A stretch of DNA of 44,881 nucleotides from Candidatus Blautia avicola (GCA_019120515.1 DWUY01000168.1:1-44881), one strand, 5' to 3'. Positions 1-7,726 are shown, numbered from the stretch's first letter. A program made the numbers and translations. The notes: generated by a model from the letters alone, not told the origin.

Positions 1-1
1 G

Positions 2-313
2 TGGCTGCTTTTTATGGGAATTTCCCTGTATATCTTTCGCGGGGAGTTAGAAGGGGGAAAAGAAAACCCCTGGCTGTATGCCATGATCCTATACCCGGCT
101 GTACTTATGGGAATGACGGCAGTGGCGATTATGCTGCCTGCAAAACTGGGACCGGATTATCTGAGAGCCGGGATCGGAGCCCTGCTGTTTGCGGTTTCTG
201 ATTTAATGGTGGGAAAAGGATTTTTCCATAAGCTGTCAAAACCAATGAGTGTGCTGGCGCTGAGCCTGTATTATGCAGGGATATTTTGCATATCGCTGAT
301 CACCTGGATATAG
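2..313 (+). CDS. YhhN-like membrane protein, C-terminal part
   Basis: The reading frame is open from the window edge (frame 2), so the 5' end is missing and only about 103 residues are visible. Four hydrophobic stretches can be seen. A G-A-L-L-F-A-V-S-D segment followed by a short polar stretch resembles the YhhN/TMEM86 family of integral membrane proteins, whose characterised members hydrolyse the vinyl-ether bond of lysoplasmalogens. Plasmalogens are common in anaerobic clostridia, which makes such a role plausible. The stop lies 11 bases before the start of the alkyltransferase gene, so the two are probably co-transcribed. Family assignment is from motif memory only; the catalytic function is inference. 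Confidence 0.6.
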   Translation, partial: WLLFMGISLYIFRGELEGGKENPWLYAMILYPAVLMGMTAVAIMLPAKLGPDYLRAGIGALLFAVSDLMVGKGFFHKLSKPMSVLALSLYYAGIFCISLITWI

Positions 314-324
314 GGAGGGAGATT

Positions 325-810
325 ATGGAGGAACAAAGGATTTACGGAGAAATATATGAAAGCCCTGTAGGAGCTCTGACAATTCTGGCTGGAGAAAAAG
401 GTATCCAGGCAATAAAATTTGGGGAAGACGAGAAAGTAAAATCCACAGGAAAGGCCAGTGAGATGACCAGACGGGCAGTGAAAGAACTGGAAGAATATTT
501 TCAGGGGAAGCGAAAAGAATTTACCCTACCCTGTGTGCCGGAAGGAACAGATTTCCAGAAAAGAGTATGGGAGGCACTCACCCGGATCCCTTATGGAGTA
601 ACCCGGACCTATAAGGAGATCGCTGTAGAGATAGGAAATTCCAGAGCAAGCAGGGCAGTGGGAATGGCGAATCATAAAAATCCTGTTCCCATTATCATTC
701 CCTGCCACAGAGTGATCGGTTCTGACGGGAGGCTGACAGGGTATGCCGGGGGACTGGGAGTGAAGGAGTTCCTCCTGAATCTGGAAAGGGAAAACTGTGA
801 TGAAAATTGA
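325..810 (+). CDS. ogt: Methylated-DNA--protein-cysteine methyltransferase
   Basis: This 161-residue protein transfers alkyl groups from O6-alkylguanine in damaged DNA to its own cysteine, a suicide repair reaction. The active-site motif P-C-H-R-V is present near residue 127, preceded by the N-H-K-N-P-V-P-I-I-I-P stretch and followed by the G-Y-A-G-G loop, all diagnostic of the Ogt/MGMT C-terminal domain. The N-terminal part (about residues 1-70) fits the ribonuclease-like domain. I chose ATG 325 because GGGAGGGA at 313-320 is a good ribosome site; the open frame extends upstream to 286 without one. Its last 11 bases overlap the next gene, indicating translational coupling. Confidence 0.95.
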   Translation: MEEQRIYGEIYESPVGALTILAGEKGIQAIKFGEDEKVKSTGKASEMTRRAVKELEEYFQGKRKEFTLPCVPEGTDFQKRVWEALTRIPYGVTRTYKEIAVEIGNSRASRAVGMANHKNPVPIIIPCHRVIGSDGRLTGYAGGLGVKEFLLNLERENCDEN

Positions 811-1240
811 GAGAATAGAACAGAAAGACAAATTTTGGAGAAAGGTAATAGACTATGCTGAGCACTGCTCCTGGCAGGGCGGGAAATACCTGGCAGAAGA
901 CATGGAGAAAAATTTCTCTGACTGGGAGTGCGTGTTCGCAGCAGTAGAAAAGGGGAAAATCGCAGGGTACTGTGCGGTTTTAAAAAGAGACTGTATCAAT
1001 GATGTACCTTATACGCCATATATCGGCTATGTATTTGTAGAAGAAGACTTCCGGGGAAAAAGACTGAGCCGGGAATTGCTTCAAAATGCGGAAAGTTATC
1101 TGAAAGAACAAGGTTTTCCGGCGGTTTATATTGTCAGCCATTTTGATGGTTTCTATGAAAAGTATGGGTATGAACATATTGATACAAAGCCGGCTTACTG
1201 GGGAGAGATGCAGAAGATCTACAGACATGGCCTTACATAG
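800..1240 (+). CDS. GNAT family N-acetyltransferase
   Basis: This is a 146-residue protein of the Gcn5-related acetyltransferase fold. The stretch around residues 73-95 (G-Y-V-F-V-E-E-D-F-R-G-K-R-L-S-R-E-L-L) carries the motif A acetyl-CoA pyrophosphate-binding pattern R-x-x-G-x-G/A in a degenerate form (R-G-K-R-L). The C-terminal Y-E-K-Y-G-Y-E is the usual beta-bulge end of the family. The substrate cannot be told from sequence. ATG 800 is preferred to the GTG at 797; it lies inside the ogt gene, overlapping by 11 bases, so it is probably translated by coupling. A terminator hairpin follows at 1300-1363. Confidence 0.85.
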   Translation: MKIERIEQKDKFWRKVIDYAEHCSWQGGKYLAEDMEKNFSDWECVFAAVEKGKIAGYCAVLKRDCINDVPYTPYIGYVFVEEDFRGKRLSRELLQNAESYLKEQGFPAVYIVSHFDGFYEKYGYEHIDTKPAYWGEMQKIYRHGLT

Positions 1241-1299
1241 AGAATATTTTCAGTCTATAAGAAAAATTGAATACTTCTGAATTAGCACATATGGGAAAG

Positions 1300-1363
1300 A
1301 GAGCGGAAAAGAGCCTGCCTGTTTACAGATAGAGGACAGAGGCTGATTTCCGCTCTTTTTATT
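1300..1363 (+). terminator. Rho-independent terminator after the acetyltransferase gene
   Basis: The arm AGAGCGGAAA (1300-1309) pairs perfectly with TTTCCGCTCT (1347-1356), and an inner AGCCT/AGGCT pair (1312-1316 with 1340-1344) extends the hairpin. A T-rich tract with a 5-base T run follows directly. This separates the ogt/GNAT unit from the GntR operon. Confidence 0.85.
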
Positions 1364-1372
1364 TTTTGGAAT

Positions 1373-1421
1373 AAACAGTATATAACACTTGACAACAGTT
1401 AACTGCTGTTATATACTGTTT
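1373..1421. promoter_or_regulatory. GntR operon promoter inside a 15-bp inverted repeat (probable operator)
   Basis: The arms AAACAGTATATAACA (1373-1387) and TGTTATATACTGTTT (1407-1421) are perfect reverse complements separated by 19 bases. The spacer holds a second palindrome, CAGTTAACTG (1396-1405). A consensus promoter lies within: -35 TTGACA (1389-1394), 17-base spacer, -10 TATACT (1412-1417), so the right arm covers the -10. A protein bound here would block RNA polymerase. The first gene downstream encodes a GntR/YtrA repressor, so autoregulation is the natural inference. Confidence 0.85.
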
Positions 1422-1442
1422 ACAACGAAGGAGGAACCGTAC

Positions 1443-1814
1443 ATGAAGATAATCATAAACAATTCTCTGATGATCCCGATCTATGAACAGATCGTGGACC
1501 AGATTAAAACCCTTATCCGGAAAGGGGAGTTAAAGGAGAATGATAATCTGCCTTCTGTACGCGCCCTGGCCAGGGAGCTGAAGATCAGCGCCCTGACCGT
1601 GAAAAAGGCCTATGACGATCTGGAAGCCGAAGGCTTTACCGTTACTGTTCACGGCAAAGGAACCTATGTGGCGGCCACCAATACAGAACGGCTTTTGGAG
1701 GAGCAGAAGAAGGAAGTAGAGGCAGATCTGGAAAAAGCCATCCAGAAGGCCAGACGCTGCGGGATCAGCGATAAGGATTTAAAAGACATATTTGAGTTAT
1801 TGTTGGAGGGGTGA
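1443..1814 (+). CDS. GntR family transcriptional regulator, YtrA subfamily
   Basis: The product has 123 residues. An N-terminal winged helix (about residues 1-75) contains the GntR signature: I-P-I-Y-E-Q-I, then L-P-S-V-R-A-L-A-R-E-L, then T-V-K-K-A-Y-D-D-L-E-A-E-G and the wing G-K-G-T-Y-V. The short C-terminal helical tail (75-123) replaces the large effector domain of other GntR families and is typical of YtrA, where it serves for dimerisation. YtrA regulators usually repress the ABC transporter encoded just downstream and often respond to cell-wall-active compounds. ATG 1443 follows AAGGAGG (1428-1434); the frame extends to 1389, but that lies in the promoter. It overlaps the ABC ATPase frame only marginally (stop 1812-1814, next ATG 1817). 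Confidence 0.93.
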   Translation: MKIIINNSLMIPIYEQIVDQIKTLIRKGELKENDNLPSVRALARELKISALTVKKAYDDLEAEGFTVTVHGKGTYVAATNTERLLEEQKKEVEADLEKAIQKARRCGISDKDLKDIFELLLEG

Positions 1815-1816
1815 TT

Positions 1817-2668
1817 ATGTTAAAAATCGATCATTTAAGAAAGAACTATGGAAGTTTTGCTCTGGATTGTTCCCTGGAGGTGCAGCCAGGCTGTATCACA
1901 GGTCTCATAGGACAGAATGGGGCAGGAAAAAGCACCACTTTTAAGGCAGTCCTGGGGCTGATCTCTACAGATGGCGGCAGTATCCGGATTTTTGGAAAAG
2001 ACCTGAAGGATTTTTCAGCAGAAGACAAACAGAAATTGGGAGTTGTCCTTTCTGACTCCGGGTTCAGCGGGTATCTGACTATCGAAGATATCATTCCTGT
2101 TATGGAAAGCCTCTATTCCGGGTTTGACAAAGCCTTTTTCAAAGAACAGGTGAAGCGGTTTCAGCTTCCCCAAAAGAAACGTCTGAAAGATTTTTCTACA
2201 GGAATGAAGGCAAAGCTGAAAGTTCTGGCAGCAATTTCCCATAATGCAAAACTGCTGATCTTGGATGAGCCTACTGCCGGTCTGGACGTGGTAGCCAGAG
2301 ATGAACTCATGGAAATGCTCCGGGAATTTATGGAGAGAGACGAGGAGCGGTCTATCCTTATAAGCTCTCACATTTCCAGCGACCTGGAAACCTTGTGTGA
2401 TGACCTTTATATGATCCATGAGGGAAAGATTATCCTCCATGAAGACACAGATGTACTTCTCAGCGATTACGGACTTTTGAAAGTGGACAGAGACCAGTAT
2501 GCGGGGCTGGACAAAAACTATATCCTGCGGAAAAAGGAAGAACCTTATGGATATAGCTGCCTGACAAACCAGAAACAATATTACCTGGAGAATTACCCGG
2601 GTATCGCCATTGAAAAAGGAAATATTGATGAAGTGATAACTATGATGATAAGAGGTGAAAGATTATGA
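1817..2668 (+). CDS. ABC transporter ATP-binding protein
   Basis: This 283-residue nucleotide-binding subunit has a Walker A at about residue 31 (G-Q-N-G-A-G-K-S-T-T), a signature motif in the form F-S-T-G-M-K-A-K-L, Walker B L-L-I-L-D-E-P-T-A-G-L-D and the switch histidine in S-S-H-I-S. The M-K-A-K-L variant of the signature is common in YtrB/BcrA-type exporters. The region after about residue 210 is the extra C-terminal part found in such export ATPases. It sits between the YtrA regulator and its permease, and its stop overlaps the permease start by 4 bases (ATGA at 2665). ATG 1817 has GGAGGGG at 1805-1811. The transported substrate is unknown. Confidence 0.95.
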   Translation: MLKIDHLRKNYGSFALDCSLEVQPGCITGLIGQNGAGKSTTFKAVLGLISTDGGSIRIFGKDLKDFSAEDKQKLGVVLSDSGFSGYLTIEDIIPVMESLYSGFDKAFFKEQVKRFQLPQKKRLKDFSTGMKAKLKVLAAISHNAKLLILDEPTAGLDVVARDELMEMLREFMERDEERSILISSHISSDLETLCDDLYMIHEGKIILHEDTDVLLSDYGLLKVDRDQYAGLDKNYILRKKEEPYGYSCLTNQKQYYLENYPGIAIEKGNIDEVITMMIRGERL

Positions 2669-3318
2669 AAGGATTATTGATAAAAGATTTTCGGTTAATG
2701 AAGGTACAGAAAAACTTTTTCGCTTTGATCATGGTCATTGGGATCGGAATGGCTCTGTTTTCAAAAAACACATCCTATACTATTGGATTTGTATCCTTTA
2801 TATTCTCTTTGTTTTCGGTAAGTACCATCAGCTATGATGAACTGGACAATGGAAACGCCTTTTTGTTTTCCCTTCCCATCGCCAGAAAGACCTACGCCGT
2901 TGAAAAATACTGTTTTGGACTGACTATGGGCCTGGGAGCCTGGCTGGCAGTATCTGTTCTGGCAACGGCTGCCGGAGTGGTCAGAGGCCAGGGGCCTGTC
3001 AGTGAACTGGTCATAACTGCTTTTATTGTTCTGCCCCTTGTATTATTTATGATGGCGGTGATGATACCTGTCATGCTGAAATTTGGCGCTGAGAAAGGGA
3101 GGATTGCTGTGATCATTTGCTTTGCTGTGGTCTATTTGACCATAGCCCTGCTTGCACAGAGTGTAGAGCAGTGGGGAAAAGACTTTTTACCTCTTCTGGA
3201 TTCCCTTCCCGAGATAGGGATCGGGGCTTTCCTGATGATCCTGATTGCCGGCACTGTTTTAATTTTACTTTTGTCTGTAAGGATCAGTATCGGAATTATA
3301 AAGAAAAAAGAATTTTAA
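2665..3318 (+). CDS. ABC-2 type transporter permease
   Basis: The product is a 217-residue integral membrane protein with about six hydrophobic segments (roughly residues 17-34, 35-54, 80-105, 115-138, 145-165 and 185-210). The D-E-L-D-N-G-N-A-F-L-F-S-L-P-I-A-R-K-T-Y stretch (about 57-76), a cytoplasmic amphipathic region ending in S-L-P-x-x-R, is characteristic of the ABC-2 family permeases paired with YtrB/BcrA-like ATPases. It is translationally coupled to the ATPase gene. With the upstream regulator it forms a small export or bacitracin/lantibiotic-stress type system by family analogy; the actual role is not shown by the sequence. Confidence 0.85.
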   Translation: MKGLLIKDFRLMKVQKNFFALIMVIGIGMALFSKNTSYTIGFVSFIFSLFSVSTISYDELDNGNAFLFSLPIARKTYAVEKYCFGLTMGLGAWLAVSVLATAAGVVRGQGPVSELVITAFIVLPLVLFMMAVMIPVMLKFGAEKGRIAVIICFAVVYLTIALLAQSVEQWGKDFLPLLDSLPEIGIGAFLMILIAGTVLILLLSVRISIGIIKKKEF

Positions 3319-3331
3319 GGGGAAAACAGGT

Positions 3332-3553
3332 ATGAAAAATTCAGGAAGATGTCCCAAGTGCGGTTCGATGGATATTGTCCGTGTTCCCGATAATCCCCGC
3401 CGTTATACCAGCGGCAATAATATTTATACAACATCAATGACCTTGATAGGGAAGATTCCGGTTATCCGCTATGTCTGCTGCCGCTGCGGCTATGTAGAGA
3501 ACTGGGTGGAGAAGGCAGGGGAACTGGATACTATTAAAAGAAGTTTTGGATAA
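3332..3553 (+). CDS. Small zinc-ribbon protein
   Basis: The product has 73 residues with two cysteine pairs: C-P-K-C-G near residue 7 and C-C-R-C-G near residue 49, spaced about 40 residues apart, a classic zinc ribbon. Between them is a basic stretch (R-V-P-D-N-P-R-R) and a hydrophobic strand. Similar small proteins are often annotated as hypothetical or nucleic-acid-binding Zn ribbons. It starts 13 bases after the permease stop, with AGGGGAAAACAGG ahead of ATG 3332, so it is the last gene of the GntR/ABC operon. I do not know its function; a role as accessory or assembly factor of the transporter is only suggested by location. Confidence 0.75.
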   Translation: MKNSGRCPKCGSMDIVRVPDNPRRYTSGNNIYTTSMTLIGKIPVIRYVCCRCGYVENWVEKAGELDTIKRSFG

Positions 3554-3603
3554 AGGGAAAGTATAGGAATTTTGGAAGTGAGAACTATCAAGAAGCAAAA
3601 TTT

Positions 3604-3689
3604 ACGGTTAAAAAATGGTTTTTACAATTTGAACCGTAGTTTTAAGCAGGGTAAAACGGTTAAATATTGGAATTTTGAATGATAACCGT
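3604..3689. repeat. Tandem duplicated inverted-repeat unit (52-bp period)
   Basis: Four half-sites occur with regular spacing: ACGGTT at 3604-3609, its complement AACCGT at 3632-3637, then ACGGTT at 3656-3661 and AACCGT at 3684-3689. Each pair makes a 34-bp unit with a 22-base interior, and the two units are offset by exactly 52 bp. The interiors are also alike (both begin TAAA and hold a TGG five bases later). The region is AT-rich and non-coding. Paired operator sites for a DNA-binding protein, or a small duplication, are both possible. Confidence 0.6.
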
Positions 3690-3795
3690 ATAGTCCCGGA
3701 AAATCCCCAAGTTTAGTGATGGTTTAAAGAAAAATAGGGGACAAAAAGAAAATATTATATAGTATGTAAGAATGAATAGAAAAAGAGATTTTGAT

Positions 3796-3942
3796 GGAGT
3801 TGTCGCATTAGTCATATGTCAGGAATATTTATACATTTTATGTGAATTTGTCGAGCATAGCTTTGAGACCATAGGCTCAAAGCGGCACAGACTGAGCAAT
3901 AAAATGTATAAATATTCTCGATTTTGATTAATGCGACAGCTC
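3796..3942 (-). repeat. Palindromic repeat R1 (about 147 bp, core in reverse orientation)
   Basis: The outer arm 3796-3810 pairs with 3929-3942, and GGAATATTTATACATTTTA (3822-3840) pairs with 3900-3917. In the middle lies a conserved core, read here on the minus strand, with an inner hairpin of the type GCTTTGAG...CTCAAAGC. Three other copies (R2 at 20003, R3 at 32507, R4 at 34015) have the core on the plus strand. R1 lies between convergent genes (the Zn-ribbon gene and rqcH), and the right arm ends in CTCCTTTT, so it may act as a two-way transcription terminator. The rest of the 3554-3957 gap holds only the 52-bp repeat and AT-rich DNA. Confidence 0.85.
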
Positions 3943-3957
3943 CTTTTATGAAGAGTA

Positions 3958-5703
3958 TCATTCCACCTGTTCTATCCCGGAAATATCCGGTTCGATCATC
4001 AGGGAATAGTTGGTGTAGTAGACCACAAATCCCGGTTTGGCGCCGTTGGGTTTCTTTACATGTTTTTTCTGGATATAGTCGATCTCTACCTTGGGAGCTG
4101 TCCTGCCGCTGGAGTAATAGGCGGCCAGCCTTCCGGCTTCCTCAAAGGTCCGGTCGGGGAGCTCCTCATTGTTGCTTTTTACGATCACATGGGATCCGGC
4201 CATTTTCTTGGCGTGGAACCACCAGTCATTTCCTGTGGCGAATTTAAAGGTCAGTTCGTCGTTCTGATAATTGTTTTTTCCTACATAGATATGGTAGCCA
4301 TCGCTGGAAATATAGTGAAGAGGCTTGGATTTTGCCATGGCTTTTTTCTTATTTCCCGAGTAGTGTTTTTTGATATAGCCGTATTCTGTCAGCTCATCTT
4401 TGATCTGGGAAAGGTCATTTTCCTGCAGGGCGATATCCAGGGCTGTGCCGATGGATTCCAGGTGCTGGATTTCTTCCTGAGTATCCTTTAACTGTTCTTC
4501 CAGAGCCTGGGCAGTGCGCTTCAGCTTATTATACCGGTCAAAGTATTTCTTGGCGTTTTCCTGAGGTGTCATGGTCGGATCCAGAGGGATGGTGATCTCC
4601 TCATTGGTATAATAGTTCAGAGCCTGAAAGGATTTGCACCCTTCTTCCAGGTTGTATCCGTAGGTGTTGATCAGTTCTCCGTAGACTTTGTACTTGTCCA
4701 TTTTCTGTGTATCTTTCATCTGCTTGGACTGGAGATCCAGTTTTTTCCGGTTTCTTTCCAGAGCGGTCTGGACGATCCGGCGAAGGTCTGAGGACTTCTG
4801 ACGGATCCGGGTGATCTGGTCTTTCTGGGCATAATACTGTTCCAGCACCTGGGACATGGAAGAAAAATTCTTCACAGGAGCGTTTCCGTATTTTGTCAGG
4901 GGAAGAGCTGCATATTCCACAGGTTCTTCCTTCTCATTATAAACAATATTGGGCTGGAAATTTCCCTCCTGCACATCTTCCATAACTCTCTGGAAAGTAT
5001 GGAAAAGATGCTCTTTCGCCGGGCCCTCCAGAGACTTGGCCGGCTGGCTGCCGTCTAAGGAAGCACGGAAGCAGATCTCCTCGGCAATACAGGGGCTGAT
5101 CCCTGTAAGAGAAGTATAGAGGGCTTTGGCCAGAGTAGTGGGTTTTTCACATACAAAGGAGAAAAATTCTTCTTCCGACACGGTAAGAGGATTGTACTTT
5201 TCCTGGGTCTTGGGAAGAAAGTAGTCTCTCCCCGGAAGGACTTCCCGGACGGAACTTACATTTCCGGAGATATGTTTGATACTGTCCAGGATCATCCGTT
5301 CTTCGTTTAAGAAGATAATATTACTGTGTTTGCCCATGATCTCCACCACCAGAGTCTTGTAGCAGATATCCCCCAGCTCGTTGAGATGTTCGATCCGAAA
5401 CTCGATGGCCCGTTCCATGTCCGGCTGGATTACAGAGACGATCTTTCCGCTGCCGATATGTTTCCGCAGAAGCATACAGAAGTTAGGGGCGGTAAGGGGA
5501 CTGATTTTATTTTTATCTGTAAAATAGATCAGCGGGAGAGAAGCGCTGGCGGAGATCAGCAGACGGTACTGGGTCTTATTGTTTTTTATGGTGATCAGCA
5601 GCTCGTCGGCCTCCGGCTGGGCAATCTTATTGATCTTTCCTCCCACGATGGTATCTTGAAATTCTTTTACCATATTTGCGATGGTGATTCCATCAAATGC
5701 CAT
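3958..5703 (-). CDS. rqcH: Rqc2/RqcH family protein (NFACT), ribosome quality control
   Basis: This 581-residue protein has the NFACT layout. The N-terminal domain starts with M-A-F-D-G-I-T-I and covers about the first 240 residues. A helix-hairpin-helix and a long charged coiled coil follow (about 290-430), and then the C-terminal NFACT-R domain, with Y-V-G-K-N-N-Y-Q-N-D and W-W-F-H-A-K near residues 475-495. The older name was fibronectin-binding protein A. In Bacillus, RqcH binds obstructed 50S subunits and recruits tRNA-Ala to add C-terminal alanine tails that mark stalled chains for proteolysis. The gene stands alone on the minus strand, with its start facing yicC. Length and domain order are normal. 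Confidence 0.93.
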   Translation of the reverse strand: MAFDGITIANMVKEFQDTIVGGKINKIAQPEADELLITIKNNKTQYRLLISASASLPLIYFTDKNKISPLTAPNFCMLLRKHIGSGKIVSVIQPDMERAIEFRIEHLNELGDICYKTLVVEIMGKHSNIIFLNEERMILDSIKHISGNVSSVREVLPGRDYFLPKTQEKYNPLTVSEEEFFSFVCEKPTTLAKALYTSLTGISPCIAEEICFRASLDGSQPAKSLEGPAKEHLFHTFQRVMEDVQEGNFQPNIVYNEKEEPVEYAALPLTKYGNAPVKNFSSMSQVLEQYYAQKDQITRIRQKSSDLRRIVQTALERNRKKLDLQSKQMKDTQKMDKYKVYGELINTYGYNLEEGCKSFQALNYYTNEEITIPLDPTMTPQENAKKYFDRYNKLKRTAQALEEQLKDTQEEIQHLESIGTALDIALQENDLSQIKDELTEYGYIKKHYSGNKKKAMAKSKPLHYISSDGYHIYVGKNNYQNDELTFKFATGNDWWFHAKKMAGSHVIVKSNNEELPDRTFEEAGRLAAYYSSGRTAPKVEIDYIQKKHVKKPNGAKPGFVVYYTNYSLMIEPDISGIEQVE

Positions 5704-5723
5704 ATTCTTTGCACTCCTTTATT

Positions 5724-5791
5724 CCTGCGGACAATGAGCCAAGGGGCATGCCTGCATGACCATTTGGCGACTGCCGCAAGGGTTTTGACTA
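5724..5791 (+). repeat. Structured repeat S1
   Basis: First of three related copies (S2 at 32088, S3 at 35416). The shared pattern is CCTGCGG, a CAAxGAGCCA block, a hairpin of the form GGCATGC..GCATG, then TTTGGCGACTGCCGC and AAGGGTTTTGACTA. The inner GCCAA/TTGGC and the outer TGCGG/CCGCA segments are complementary, so the whole element can fold into a stem. It lies in the divergent region between rqcH and yicC and follows no plus-strand gene, so a simple terminator role is not obvious here. Confidence 0.8.
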
Positions 5792-5850
5792 ATCACTTAG
5801 GACTATCTTTTTTATATTAGCATAATTTTCTGTAAGAAGCAAAAAAATGT

Positions 5851-5879
5851 TTGACGGGCAGAAGGGGTTGTCTTATAAT
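5851..5879 (+). promoter_or_regulatory. Promoter of the yicC-remA-gmk-rpoZ operon
   Basis: The -35 box TTGACG (5851-5856) and the perfect -10 TATAAT (5874-5879) are separated by 17 bases. It lies 55 bases ahead of the yicC start and excludes the longer upstream reading of that frame. Confidence 0.85.
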
Positions 5880-5933
5880 GACTATGTATGTTTATGCCCT
5901 TTGGCAAATATTAGACACAGAAAAGAGTTTTAC

Positions 5934-6812
5934 ATGATTAAAAGTATGACCGGCTTTGGAAGAGCCGAGCTAGTTGACGAAGAAAAAAAGATCACGGTGG
6001 AGATGAAATCAGTGAATCACCGTTATCTGGATATTAATATGCGGATGCCTAAGAAGCTCAGCTTTTTTGAGGCGGCTATCCGTAATCTTCTGAAGGAGTA
6101 TATCCAGAGAGGAAAAGTGGATCTTTTTATTACCTATGAAGACTACACCCAGGCCAGAGTTTCGGTAAAGTACAACCGGGAGATCGCCCGGCAGTATCTG
6201 ACTTATATTCAGGAAATGGGCAGTGAGTTCGGACTGGATACAGAGATCACAGCAGCGTCCCTGTCTAAGTATCCTGAGGTATTTACCATGGAAGAACAGA
6301 CGCCGGATGAGAAAGAACTCTGGACAGCTCTGGAGGAAGTGATCCGCAGGGCGGCCGGACAGTTTGTAGAGAGCAGGACCCAGGAAGGCGCTCATCTAAG
6401 ACAGGATATCCTGGAAAAACTGAAGACTATGGACAAAAAGGTGGATCTGGTGGAACACAGATCTCCTGAGATCCTGCGGGAATACCGGGAGAAGCTGGAA
6501 GGCAAAGTGAAAGAACTTCTGGCAGATAGCCAGATCGAAGAGAGCCGGATCGCAGCAGAGGTGATCCTTTTTGCCGATAAGATCTGTACGGATGAGGAAA
6601 CGGTAAGATTAAAGAGCCATATCCACCGTATGGAAGAAGTCCTTCATGAAAATGAAGGAGTGGGACGAAAGCTGGATTTTATTGCCCAGGAAATGAACCG
6701 GGAGGCAAATACCATCCTTTCTAAGGCCAATGATCTGGAGACCTCCAATCTGGCTATTGATCTGAAAACAGAGATCGAGAAAGTCCGGGAACAGATTCAG
6801 AATATTGAATAA
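5934..6812 (+). CDS. yicC: YicC/YloC family endoribonuclease
   Basis: The product is 292 residues. It begins with the hallmark M-I-K-S-M-T-G-F-G-R and has V-K-S-V-N-H-R-Y-L-D-like and K-L-D-F-I-A-Q-E-M-N-R-E-A-N-T motifs in the C-terminal DUF1732 part (about residues 210-292). YicC-type proteins are oligomeric endoribonucleases; in E. coli, YicC takes part in turnover of the small RNA RyhB. ATG 5934 is the right start because the open frame upstream (to 5847) runs through the promoter at 5851-5879 and because the family N-terminus is conserved. It leads the classic Firmicute order yicC-remA-gmk-rpoZ. Confidence 0.95.
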   Translation: MIKSMTGFGRAELVDEEKKITVEMKSVNHRYLDINMRMPKKLSFFEAAIRNLLKEYIQRGKVDLFITYEDYTQARVSVKYNREIARQYLTYIQEMGSEFGLDTEITAASLSKYPEVFTMEEQTPDEKELWTALEEVIRRAAGQFVESRTQEGAHLRQDILEKLKTMDKKVDLVEHRSPEILREYREKLEGKVKELLADSQIEESRIAAEVILFADKICTDEETVRLKSHIHRMEEVLHENEGVGRKLDFIAQEMNREANTILSKANDLETSNLAIDLKTEIEKVREQIQNIE

Positions 6813-6826
6813 AGGCAGGCATGTCT

Positions 6827-7099
6827 ATGGCAAAATTATTAAATATCGGATTTGGAAATGTAGTAAACATGGATAAGATCGTGGCGGTGGTCAGTCCCGA
6901 CGCAGCTCCTATCAAACGTCTGGTACAGGCGGCCAAAGAGGCGGGGAAAGCAGTAGATGCTACCCAGGGAAGGAAGACCAAGGCGGTTCTTATTACGGAA
7001 AGCGATATGGTAGTTCTCTCCGCTCTCCAGCCGGAGACCATATCCAAAAGGTTTGGCTCATTTCCGGAGAATGAAACAAGAGGGGAATATGATGGCTGA
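6827..7099 (+). CDS. remA: RemA-like regulator (DUF370)
   Basis: The 90-residue product shows the RemA signature L-L-N-I-G-F-G-N-V-V, then V-S-P-D-A-A-P-I-K-R-L and D-A-T-Q-G-R-K-T-K. In Bacillus, RemA is a ring-forming DNA-binding protein that activates biofilm matrix and osmoprotection genes. In clostridia without that matrix operon, its targets are unknown. I prefer ATG 6827 to ATG 6821 because AGGCAGG (6813-6819) is then 7 bases away rather than 1. The 3' end overlaps the gmk start, a conserved coupling in this gene order. Confidence 0.93.
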   Translation: MAKLLNIGFGNVVNMDKIVAVVSPDAAPIKRLVQAAKEAGKAVDATQGRKTKAVLITESDMVVLSALQPETISKRFGSFPENETRGEYDG

Positions 7100-7724
7100 A
7101 AAAGGAATTTTAGTTGTGGTTTCCGGTTTCTCAGGAGCCGGAAAAGGTACGCTGATCAAGAGATTAATGGAAAAGTATGACAATTATGCCCTTTCTATCT
7201 CTGCTACTACCAGAGCTCCCAGACCGGGAGAAGAAAACGGCCGGGAATACTTTTTCCATACCAAAAAAGAATTTGAGGAGCTGATCCTTCAGGACGCCCT
7301 GATCGAGTATGCCCAATATGTAGAAAATTATTACGGGACTCCCAAAGCTTATGTGGAAAAGCAGCTGAACAAAGGAAAAGATGTGATCCTGGAGATCGAG
7401 ATCCAGGGCGCCTTAAAAGTAAAGGAAAAGCGTCCGGACACTTTGCTGCTTTTTGTGACGCCGCCTTGTGCAGAGGAACTGAAAAGACGCCTTGTTGGAA
7501 GAGGAACAGAAACTATGGAGGTGATCGATTCCAGGCTTGCCAGAGCTTTTGAAGAGGCGAAAGGCATGCCGGAATATGATTATATCCTGGTCAATGACCA
7601 GCTGGAGGAATGTGTGGACCGTATGCACGGGATCATCCAGAGCCAGCATGACAGAGCAGAGAACTGTCAGGAGTTTATTGAAAAGATAACTGAGGAAATT
7701 GCTGTATTTCAGAAAGGAGAATAA
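7092..7724 (+). CDS. gmk: Guanylate kinase
   Basis: The 210-residue enzyme phosphorylates GMP to GDP with ATP. Its P-loop is S-G-F-S-G-A-G-K-G-T near residues 10-19. The GMP-binding signature is T-T-R-A-P-R-P-G-E-x-N-G-R-E-Y-F-F, and G-T-P-K and E-I-E-I-Q-G-A downstream are also typical. The more usual P-loop begins G-P-S-G; here it is G-F-S-G, a variant seen in Lachnospiraceae. ATG 7092 is used, 6 bases after AGGGG; an ATG at 7089 is directly adjacent and cannot be excluded. It overlaps remA by 8 bases and is followed 2 bases later by rpoZ. Confidence 0.97.
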   Translation: MAEKGILVVVSGFSGAGKGTLIKRLMEKYDNYALSISATTRAPRPGEENGREYFFHTKKEFEELILQDALIEYAQYVENYYGTPKAYVEKQLNKGKDVILEIEIQGALKVKEKRPDTLLLFVTPPCAEELKRRLVGRGTETMEVIDSRLARAFEEAKGMPEYDYILVNDQLEECVDRMHGIIQSQHDRAENCQEFIEKITEEIAVFQKGE

Positions 7725-7726
7725 AT

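Noticed and set aside
3554-3957. CRISPR-like array in the repeat-rich gap
   Set aside because: There are only two units, they are themselves inverted repeats, and no spacers or cas genes exist.
5847-5933. Upstream extension of yicC
   Set aside because: It would run through a consensus promoter, and the family N-terminus starts at 5934.
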